A stretch of 6,144 nt of DNA. Source: Phycisphaerae bacterium. Its GTDB lineage: Bacteria > Planctomycetota > Phycisphaerae > SM23-33. The stretch covers positions 1 to 6,144 of the forward strand of contig JAUWQU010000254.1 in NCBI GenBank assembly GCA_030610965.1. The letters are read 5' to 3'. Made by a program: the position numbers and the translations under genes. Under the pieces are notes generated by a model that searched no databases, was not told the DNA's origin, and worked only from the letters and a program-made list of their open reading frames with translations. Below, in pieces: positions 1-5,311 of this stretch (positions are counted from its first letter, which is position 1; each line of letters starts with the position of its first letter).

Positions 1-53
1 ACCAGTAACGCCGCGGTTGCCGCTACGAAGGAAATTGCTGTCCAATGCCTCAT
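1..53 (-). CDS. Start of an exported protein (signal peptide only; partial, runs off left edge)
   Basis: From ATG at 53-51 the minus strand reads MRHWTAISFVAATAALL and then GT (start of a Val codon) at the edge, with no stop. The short basic n-region (Arg, His) followed by an uninterrupted Ala/Leu/Val-rich core is typical of a Sec signal peptide and resembles the start of the esterase upstream. AAAGG lies 11 nt before the ATG, a rather long spacing. The gene is 125 nt downstream of GH95 in the same direction. Nothing can be said of the mature protein; the locus suggests another envelope or secreted glycan-related product, which is a guess. Confidence 0.5.
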   Translation of the reverse strand, partial: MRHWTAISFVAATAALL

Positions 54-75
54 TGTCGCTTCTGCCTTTCTCGAC

Positions 76-91
76 GCGCCGCATTCGGCGT
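76..91. other. Small hairpin upstream of the left-edge gene
   Basis: GCGCCG (76-81), loop CATT, and CGGCGT (86-91) can pair over 6 bp with one G-U. It lies between the GH95 terminator-like hairpin and the start at 53. It might be part of a leader or simply reflect GC-rich sequence. Confidence 0.25.
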
Positions 92-133
92 TGAGCCGGC
101 GGCTAAAATGGTTGGTATTGCCCGAACTTTACG

Positions 134-156
134 CGGCCGCCGAACGCCGGCAGCCG
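134..156 (-). terminator. Hairpin after the GH95 gene, possible terminator
   Basis: On the plus strand CGGCCGCCG (134-142), loop AACGC, and CGGCAGCCG (148-156) form a 9-bp stem with one mismatch (a G-U pair in the minus-strand RNA). It starts 22 nt after the GH95 TGA. No U tract follows, as with the other hairpins in this window. Confidence 0.4.
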
Positions 157-178
157 ATGCTTCCTGGTGATGTCGCGC

Positions 179-1399
179 TCAGACGGTCGTCACTTCGTAC
201 GCGGCGTGCTGTTTAGTGTCGAACTTTATGAGCCCGCGCTCGCGGACGAGCGCTACTTCCTTGCCGTCGCAGGTTACTCGCATGGCGCCGGCATCGAGGA
301 TTGCGCAGGCAAGGCCGAGCGTGCTTCGCACCGTTGCCCTGGTCAGCTTACCGACACGCCACGCGATGTCCACCTCGAAGCCGCCGCGGGCTCGCAGGCC
401 TTCGACCGCGCCTTCCGGCCAGGCGTCGGGCAGGGCCGGCAGCAGGCGGATGAAGTCCAGGTGGCTCTGGAGAAGCATCTCCGCCACCGCGGCCGTGGCG
501 CCGAAGTTGCCGTCGATCTGGAACACACCCGGCGGATGGCCGTCCAGCAGGCCGGGGTACGTCCAGTGACGCAGGATGTGCATGATCTGGCGCTGGGCCG
601 GGTTGCCCTCAAGCAGGCGTGCCCAGCTACAGCTTATCCACGAACTGCTCCAGCCGCTCTTTCCGCCGCCGTGCTCGATGCGGCGCTCTAGCGACTTTTT
701 CGCGGCCTGGGCAAATTCCGGCGTGCCGTCCGGCGTGATCTGCCGGCCGGGGAAGACGGCGAACATGTGCGAGATGTGGCGGTGTCCGATGTCCTGCTCG
801 ACGTAGTCATCCTGCCACTCCAGCAGCCTTCCGTGGGGGCCGATCTGTTGCGGCGGGACCTTGGCCCTCATCTCGGCGACCTTTGCCCGCAGGTCTGGGT
901 CCTCGCCGAGCGTCTCGGAGACCTCGTTGAACGCTCCGAAAAGTGCGTCGAGTATCTGGCAGTCCATGGCGGGGGCCATGCAGACCGCCGCCGTGGCGCC
1001 GTTGGGCAGGACGTAGGAAAGTTCCGGCGAGACCGACGGGCCCGTAAGCAGCCTGCCCCGGTCGTCCTCGTGGAGGTAGTCCATGAAGAACGCGATGCAC
1101 TCGACCATCACCGGGTAGACTCGATTGCGGAGGAAGTCCATGTCGCGGGTGAAGCGGTAGTGTTCCCACAGGTGCATCGTCAGCCAGGCCCCGCCCATCG
1201 GCCAGAGGTACGCGGCGTCCGGTTCGCCGACAACGGCGGTGTCGGCGAAGCCGTCGAGGTTGTTGTGGGCGACGAAGCCGCGGCAGCCGTAGAGCTTTTC
1301 GGCGCTGATGCGCCCGTTGACGACCACCTTGTCGATGAAGTCCAGCAGGGGCTGGTGGCATTCGGAGAGGTTGCACACCTCGGCCGGCCAGTAGTTCAT
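179..1399 (-). CDS. GH95 alpha-L-fucosidase, C-terminal portion (catalytic and C-terminal domains) after the in-frame TAG
   Basis: The entry begins at the first Met after the TAG, but ten sense codons (SKYTININAE) precede it in frame, so it is best read as the rest of the upstream gene. No ribosome binding site precedes this ATG. In full-length numbering, Asn366 and Asn368 of TININ correspond to the GH95 catalytic-base pair. Glu564 in RLLEWQDDY is the expected general acid, and Asp666 in FQIDGNFGATAAVAEMLL is the Asp that assists the base. Other family marks are MNYWPAEVCNLSECH, LWPMGGAWLTMHLWEHY, IGHRHISHMFAVFPG and LLPALPDAWPEG. The last 80 or so residues form the C-terminal beta domain. 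A protein started at this Met would lack the NIN motif and should be inactive. No other stop or frameshift occurs over these 406 codons, which suggests the interruption is recent or tolerated. The stop is TGA. Confidence 0.85.
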   Translation of the reverse strand: MNYWPAEVCNLSECHQPLLDFIDKVVVNGRISAEKLYGCRGFVAHNNLDGFADTAVVGEPDAAYLWPMGGAWLTMHLWEHYRFTRDMDFLRNRVYPVMVECIAFFMDYLHEDDRGRLLTGPSVSPELSYVLPNGATAAVCMAPAMDCQILDALFGAFNEVSETLGEDPDLRAKVAEMRAKVPPQQIGPHGRLLEWQDDYVEQDIGHRHISHMFAVFPGRQITPDGTPEFAQAAKKSLERRIEHGGGKSGWSSSWISCSWARLLEGNPAQRQIMHILRHWTYPGLLDGHPPGVFQIDGNFGATAAVAEMLLQSHLDFIRLLPALPDAWPEGAVEGLRARGGFEVDIAWRVGKLTRATVRSTLGLACAILDAGAMRVTCDGKEVALVRERGLIKFDTKQHAAYEVTTV

Positions 1400-1429
1400 C
1401 TCGGCGTTGATGTTGATGGTGTACTTTGA

Positions 1430-1432
1430 CTA
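1430..1432 (-). other. In-frame amber (TAG) codon interrupting the GH95 gene
   Basis: The minus strand reads CCG-CCT-TGG-TAG-TCA-AAG-TAC, that is P-P-W-stop-S-K-Y, followed by TININAEMNYWPAE. GH95 proteins normally have one small or acidic residue (often Gly or Asp) at this position, with the rest contiguous. The reading frame does not change, and the codon count from 2509 to 179 gives 776 positions including the TAG (position 360), the usual family length. Thus exactly one codon is altered. Possible sources are a point mutation from a sense codon such as GAG, TCG or CAG, a base error, or readthrough. Confidence 0.9.
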
Positions 1433-2509
1433 CCAAGGCGGCAGGAACGTGTCGTTCCAGATTCCCTGAAGATTAGCCGGCAGCGTGCCCGGCCTGCTCG
1501 ATGAGATCAGCAGATACCGCCCGAACTGGAAGTACAGCGCGACCAGGTCGGGGTCGTCCGCGCCGTCGGCGACGAGTTTGAGCCGCTCGTCGGTCGGCAG
1601 GGCGGCGACCTTCTCGTCCCGCGGCAGATTGATGGTCGTGCGGGCGAACAGGCCGCGGTAATCGGCGACGTGGTCTGCGCGGAGCCGCTCGTAGGTCTTT
1701 CGCGATGCGCCCGTCAGGGCGGCCTCGCAAAGCTCGCGGGGGTCGTGCCCGTCGTAGTCGGTATTGCCGGCGATCAGAAGCGTTACCTCATCTGCGCCCC
1801 TTGCGAAGACGAAGTCGCCTTTGGTGCCGGACTGCCCGCCGGCGGCGAGGATCTTGGTTCTGCCGGCGTATCGAACCCCCGCGGGTCCGGCGGAGCCTTC
1901 GATCTGGATCGTACTGTCGTCGATTTGCGAGCTTGGGCCCGAGTAGGGCCTCCGGACGAGGTCGGCGTAGAAACTCATCGCCCCGGGCGTCTCGGCGGTG
2001 AAGTGCGCCACGACCACGCCGTCTGCGGCGCTGGCGAAATACTCCCGGTGGTAGCGTATGCCCTTGAACGTATATGACACGCGAGCGATGGCTGTCTCGA
2101 GGTCCAGTTCGCGGACGTAGTCCTCAAACTCGACGCCGCGGTAGTGGTCCTCGAAGACCATCAGCAGTTGGGCCAGCGGGACGTATGGCGGCTGCTCCTT
2201 CGGGCATGACGTCATCGTCATCCGCACGAGCCGCTGGGCCTCCTTTGGGTTGCCCTCGAGCAGCAGCTTGCGCGCCTCGCGGAAGCCCTCGAGCGAGGCG
2301 GGGTTGTGGCGGTCGTCGGTCTCGCAGCGCCACCAGAGCGAATCGACGTTCAGCGACAGGCGGTCATTGTTCTTGGTGTTGTGATACACGCCGCCGAAGA
2401 CCATCGCCCCGAGCCGGCCGTTGCCGATCGGGTAGGCCTCGTTGAATTTCCTGGCCGGCGCCGTGTGCCATATTCGCCGGCCTGGCGAGGAGGATTGCTC
2501 GCTGGTCAT
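1430..2509 (-). CDS. GH95 alpha-L-fucosidase, N-terminal portion, ended by an in-frame TAG
   Basis: This part encodes 359 residues and then TAG. GH95 enzymes are inverting glycosidases, mostly releasing alpha-1,2-linked L-fucose, with some acting on L-galactose. Residues about 12-255 match the N-terminal beta-sandwich domain: RIWHTAPARKFNEAYPIGNG (12-31), RLGAMVFGG and LSLNVDSLWW. Residues 255-325 are the helical linker (ERLRADHVADYRGLFAR). The catalytic barrel begins with ALYFQFGRYLLISSSRPG (324-341), then LPANLQGIWND and LPPW (356-359). Translation should then enter the catalytic NIN motif but meets TAG. This fragment alone lacks all catalytic residues and is unlikely to be active. Start ATG 2509 is supported by an AGGTGA at 5 nt. 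No signal peptide is visible, so the enzyme would be cytoplasmic. The remainder of the protein follows in the same frame in the next entry; together they make a normal-length GH95 of about 776 residues. Confidence 0.85.
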   Translation of the reverse strand: MTSEQSSSPGRRIWHTAPARKFNEAYPIGNGRLGAMVFGGVYHNTKNNDRLSLNVDSLWWRCETDDRHNPASLEGFREARKLLLEGNPKEAQRLVRMTMTSCPKEQPPYVPLAQLLMVFEDHYRGVEFEDYVRELDLETAIARVSYTFKGIRYHREYFASAADGVVVAHFTAETPGAMSFYADLVRRPYSGPSSQIDDSTIQIEGSAGPAGVRYAGRTKILAAGGQSGTKGDFVFARGADEVTLLIAGNTDYDGHDPRELCEAALTGASRKTYERLRADHVADYRGLFARTTINLPRDEKVAALPTDERLKLVADGADDPDLVALYFQFGRYLLISSSRPGTLPANLQGIWNDTFLPPW

Positions 2510-2514
2510 GTCCG

Positions 2515-2520
2515 TCACCT
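2515..2520 (-). promoter_or_regulatory. Ribosome binding site of GH95 overlapping the M24 stop codon
   Basis: AGGTGA on the minus strand lies 5 nt before ATG 2509, and its first two bases are the last two of the M24 TAG (2521-2519). This favours ATG 2509 over the GTG at 2518, which would sit inside the motif. The arrangement predicts translational coupling of the two genes. Confidence 0.6.
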
Positions 2521-3856
2521 ACTCGCTCAGCGGGGGGGATGTCTGGAGCATCCCCGGCTCGGCCATCATCTTCTCCATGTCGTCCAGTTCCAGCGGGGCG
2601 GCCTCTGTGAAGTTCTCGATGCCGTCTTCCGTGACGACGATCGTATCCTCGCAGCGGATGTACAGCCGCTCCTCGGGCACGCGCATCTGCGGGTCGACGG
2701 CGAAGATCATGCCGGGCTCCAGCGGCTTCATGCGGGGGCTGCCGTCATGCACGCACATGCCCACCGCGTGCGACAGGTGCCATGGGAACTCGCACATGTT
2801 TTCGCAGGCCGCCTTGTAGATCGGCTTGGAGAACGTCGATTTCGCGACCAGGGCTCGCATGGCCTCGGTCGATTCGGCCTGGATGTCCGCGTACATCCGC
2901 CCTGGACGAATGCCGGCAAGCAGGGACTTGTGGTACTCGACGACGAAGCCGTAAAGCTCGCGCTGGGCCTGCGAGTAGGTGCCGTTGACCGGCCACATCC
3001 GGCCGATGTCGCTGGTGTAGTAGTTATAGTCCGGCGCGCAGTCGACGAGGACCATTTCGCCGTCATTGAGCGGGCAGTTGTTCATCTGGTAGTGGCCGTG
3101 CCAGGCGTTGAGCCCGCCGGCGATGATGGCGGGGTAGCTCAGGTCGCGGGCGCCGCCGGCGATGTAGTGGTATCGCATGACCGCGTCGAGTTGGTACTCG
3201 AACACGCCAGGCTTGGTCGATCGCATAGCCTCGCAGACGCCGATGGCCGAGAGGTGCCCGGCCCGGCGGCACAGGGCGATCTCACGCTCGGACTTGACCA
3301 GCCGCATGTCGTCGATGATCGGGATCAGGTCGCGGAACTCCAGGCCCGGGTAGCGGTTGCGAAGCTTGTCGATGAACTGGGCGCTCCTGGTGAGCTGGCC
3401 GTCCCACGGGTCGGCCGTCACGCCGGTCTGCCACGACGACAACGTGCCGTACGTCATGTTGAAGCCCTGGCCCGGCCTGAATGGCGCGTAGACGACGCCC
3501 GGCCTCTGGAGTTGCGGCCCGAGCGATTCGACGCCTCGGACCCCGTCGACACCCGTCAGTTTAATCGTGTACTCGACGTTGTCGGCGCTTGGCACGGCGC
3601 TGTCGTGCTCCTTGGAAATCTGCGACTCGCGAGGCAGGTACAAGGTTGTCTTGCGAGTCTTGCCGTCCATCACGACATAGGCATGCGCCACCTCGATGCC
3701 AGTGAAGTAGTAGAACTCGTTGTACTGCCGGAACCGTCTCATGGCCTGAGGGTTATCAGCGCCCTGAATCACAGCGACGGCCTGGTCGCCGATAGCGTCG
3801 AAAAGCCTTTCGCGCCGCTGCGCGAGTTCCTCGGCCGGGAAGCAAGACTGACACAT
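2519..3856 (-). CDS. M24B metallopeptidase, Xaa-Pro aminopeptidase (aminopeptidase P)-like
   Basis: The predicted 445-aa cytoplasmic enzyme belongs to the pita-bread fold family that removes an N-terminal residue before proline. Residues about 5-140 resemble the AMP_N domain (EFYYFTGIEVAHAYVVMDG near 47-65). Residues about 185-415 form the M24 domain, opening with MRLVKSEREIALCRRAG. Expected metal ligands by comparison with E. coli PepP are Asp272 (VLVDCAPD), Asp283 (TSDIGR), His363 (LSHAVG) and Glu403 (IRCEDT). The remaining ligand position, normally Glu in a VEP motif, is Asp388 (FAVDPQM). His370 in CVHDGS is also present. Start ATG 3856 is preceded by GGAGAG at 5 nt; a TTG six codons earlier lies over that motif and is unlikely. 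There is no signal peptide. The stop is TAG and overlaps the ribosome binding site of the GH95 gene, so the two are probably co-translated. The family is firm; true aminopeptidase P activity is less sure. Confidence 0.85.
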   Translation of the reverse strand: MCQSCFPAEELAQRRERLFDAIGDQAVAVIQGADNPQAMRRFRQYNEFYYFTGIEVAHAYVVMDGKTRKTTLYLPRESQISKEHDSAVPSADNVEYTIKLTGVDGVRGVESLGPQLQRPGVVYAPFRPGQGFNMTYGTLSSWQTGVTADPWDGQLTRSAQFIDKLRNRYPGLEFRDLIPIIDDMRLVKSEREIALCRRAGHLSAIGVCEAMRSTKPGVFEYQLDAVMRYHYIAGGARDLSYPAIIAGGLNAWHGHYQMNNCPLNDGEMVLVDCAPDYNYYTSDIGRMWPVNGTYSQAQRELYGFVVEYHKSLLAGIRPGRMYADIQAESTEAMRALVAKSTFSKPIYKAACENMCEFPWHLSHAVGMCVHDGSPRMKPLEPGMIFAVDPQMRVPEERLYIRCEDTIVVTEDGIENFTEAAPLELDDMEKMMAEPGMLQTSPPLSE

Positions 3857-3861
3857 GTGTA

Positions 3862-3867
3862 CTCTCC
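3862..3867 (-). promoter_or_regulatory. Ribosome binding site of the M24 gene
   Basis: On the minus strand GGAGAG precedes ATG 3856 by 5 nt. It selects this ATG over the upstream TTG at 3874, whose reading would run through the motif. Confidence 0.55.
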
Positions 3868-3970
3868 GTTGCAATAGTTGTTCACATTGGCCTGAAGCTC
3901 GGGATATGAACTGCCGATCGCGGCAACAAGTCGGATGTTTCCTGGGCTCGCCAGTGCATGGTTGCGTATT

Positions 3971-4013
3971 ATATCAGCGGCCCGAGGCGACTTAAAGCCC
4001 CGGGCCGCGATAT
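3971..4013 (-). terminator. Strong hairpin after the esterase gene, probable terminator
   Basis: Read on the plus strand, the left arm is ATATC (3971-3975), a bulged A, then GCGGCCCGAGGC (3977-3988). The loop is GACTTAAA, and the right arm is GCCCCGGGCCGC (3997-4008) followed by GATAT (4009-4013). The 12-bp inner stem has a single non-Watson-Crick pair, and 5 bp of outer AT-rich stem extend it past the bulge. It begins 25 nt past the esterase TAG and lies before the M24 gene. No long U tract follows in either direction. The stem strength and position favour a transcription end or a boundary between two transcription units. Confidence 0.55.
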
Positions 4014-4037
4014 AAGGGCGGTTTGTGCGGAAGGCGG

Positions 4038-5132
4038 CTACTCGGCCTTCTTGGCCCCGGTCATCTCGATCATGGCTTCACCCATGGCCTTGCCGACCTT
4101 GATGAGGATGCGCGCGCTGCCGAGGTAGTGGTAGCCCTTTTCAGAGCCGATGTTGTAGAACTTTACCCAGTCGGGGCCTTTCCAGACGCCTTCGCTGACC
4201 ATCTTGTCGACCTCCGGCTCCCAGAAATCGACGGTCTTGACGAACTTGACGTTGCCCGCGAATTCCGGCAGCTTCGTGGCAGCTTCCTGGGCCGCCTGGA
4301 AGTCGCCGCGTTTGCCGCCGGCGCCCAGCTCGCCTATGACCACGGGCAGGTTGGGGGCCTTGAGGTCCTTGCGGAAGTCCTTGATCATCTGCGCCAGCCG
4401 AGTGGTGAACTGGGCGTACTTCTCTGTACGCTGCTCGCCGTCGACCATGTCGTTCCAGCCCTGGAAGAACACGAAACCTGCAAGCTCGTAGCCTGCTTTC
4501 TCGTCGTATTTGGGATACAGCTCCTTGAGCTTGCCCAGCACGTCGTTGACGCTCTTGAGCGTCTCGCGGTAGTAGAAGCCGTACCGAGCCTTGACGTCTG
4601 CCATCGTGGCGTCGGGGTTCTTCTTCCTGGCGCCCTCCAACTCTTTCTGGAGTTGCTCGTCGGAGGGCAGCTTCGAGCCAGGGGACAAAAAGTCGCGTTT
4701 GACGCTCTTGCCGCCCCAGCAGGTCTTGATAAGCAGGACCTGCTGGTCGGACTTCTCGCCCATGACCTGGCCAAAGCCGAGTTCGGGCCCCAGCACCTTG
4801 TCGCTGGCGCCGTAGCCGGGCTTGAGCTTGCCGTATCGCTCCCCGTTGGTCGTCCACACCCATACGTCGCTCCGCTCGTTCCAGAAGCCGTAGCGGTCCT
4901 TCCACTCCTGGTATTCGGCGGCGGTTTCCTTGTTGTAGATCAGGTATTCCAGCGTGCGGAGGGCGGCGTGGCCCTGCATGTTCGACTGCCCGCACAGGAT
5001 GTAAACCTTCACCTTGCCCTTCTTTTGGGGCCAGGGGTCCCTGTTGAAGGCGCTTTCCGGCGTCTTGGCCAAGCACACGCCGGCGGCGATCGTGATTGCC
5101 GCAACGGCTGATATCAGTTGATGACGTTTCAT
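4038..5132 (-). CDS. Secreted SASA-family carbohydrate acetylesterase (sialate O-acetylesterase-like)
   Basis: This 364-aa protein probably removes O-acetyl groups from a polysaccharide in the periplasm or outside the cell. Residues 1-22 form a signal peptide: a basic start (MKRH), a hydrophobic core, and a likely cleavage after VCLA. The Cys lacks a proper lipobox (AAGVC), so a lipoprotein is unlikely. Ser50 in VYILCGQSNMQGH is the expected SGNH-type nucleophile. Further family blocks are GPELGFG (115-121), VLLIKTCWGGKS (132-143), VFFQGWNDMVDG (221-232), PVVIGELGAGG (263-273) and GYHYLGSA (333-340), where His335 is the likely catalytic His. The start is ATG 5132, chosen because AAAGGA lies 8 nt upstream and a signal peptide follows. 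An open extension of 113 codons upstream overlaps the oxidoreductase gene and lacks family similarity. The stop is TAG. Despite the family name, sialic acid need not be the substrate; CE6-like xylan or fucoidan deacetylation are alternatives. Confidence 0.87.
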   Translation of the reverse strand: MKRHQLISAVAAITIAAGVCLAKTPESAFNRDPWPQKKGKVKVYILCGQSNMQGHAALRTLEYLIYNKETAAEYQEWKDRYGFWNERSDVWVWTTNGERYGKLKPGYGASDKVLGPELGFGQVMGEKSDQQVLLIKTCWGGKSVKRDFLSPGSKLPSDEQLQKELEGARKKNPDATMADVKARYGFYYRETLKSVNDVLGKLKELYPKYDEKAGYELAGFVFFQGWNDMVDGEQRTEKYAQFTTRLAQMIKDFRKDLKAPNLPVVIGELGAGGKRGDFQAAQEAATKLPEFAGNVKFVKTVDFWEPEVDKMVSEGVWKGPDWVKFYNIGSEKGYHYLGSARILIKVGKAMGEAMIEMTGAKKAE

Positions 5133-5140
5133 GCAATTCA

Positions 5141-5146
5141 TCCTTT
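5141..5146 (-). promoter_or_regulatory. Ribosome binding site deciding the esterase start
   Basis: On the minus strand AAAGGA sits 8 nt before the ATG at 5132. Another in-frame ATG occurs at 5141 but would overlap this motif, so the later ATG is preferred. Confidence 0.6.
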
Positions 5147-5270
5147 CGTGAAGAGACGGAACAGTCGACAAAACGCGGGCCGCAGTCATTGGCGCCATTG
5201 CACAACCCGCTCTGAGTGGCACCCGTGATTGAACACGCCGACACCGGTGGGAGTTTTGCCAAACTTGGGT

Positions 5271-5310
5271 GGCGCGGGCCTGGAAAACCCAGTCCCCGCC
5301 AATCCGCGCC
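5271..5310 (-). terminator. GC-rich hairpin just after the oxidoreductase stop, possible terminator
   Basis: The arms GGCGCGG (5271-5277) and CCGCGCC (5304-5310) are perfectly complementary over 7 bp. They enclose a second small hairpin, CTGG (5280-5283) with CCAG (5289-5292). The structure begins one base after the TAG of the oxidoreductase. No U-rich run follows on the minus strand, so it is not a classic intrinsic terminator. It may instead be an RNA 3'-end stabiliser or a chance GC-rich dyad. Confidence 0.35.
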
Positions 5311-5311
5311 T

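Noticed and set aside
179..1399. The GH95 C-terminal half as an independent functional gene
   Set aside because: No ribosome binding site precedes its first ATG, and starting there removes the catalytic NIN motif; a single interrupted gene explains the data better.
767..1429. Plus-strand open frame of 220 codons opposite GH95
   Set aside because: Antisense to conserved GH95 catalytic sequence, with no family similarity seen.
179..2509. Frameshift as the cause of the GH95 split
   Set aside because: Both halves are in the same frame and the family motif is continuous across the site; only one codon is a stop.
2306..3877. Long plus-strand open frame of 523 codons opposite the M24 gene
   Set aside because: It lies antisense to a well-supported M24 gene, has no recognisable domain and has the composition expected of a GC-rich shadow frame.
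3901..3929. Possible sigma-70 promoter (TTGTTG, 17 nt, TATCCC) before the M24 gene
   Set aside because: Each box matches only three of six consensus bases, so it is not better than chance.
4023..5111. Plus-strand open frame of 362 codons opposite the esterase
   Set aside because: Antisense shadow of the SASA gene; the minus-strand frame has a signal peptide, a ribosome binding site and family motifs.
5120..5132. Esterase as a lipoprotein through Cys20
   Set aside because: The residues before Cys are A-A-G-V, and Val at -1 does not fit a lipobox; ordinary signal peptidase I cleavage is more likely.
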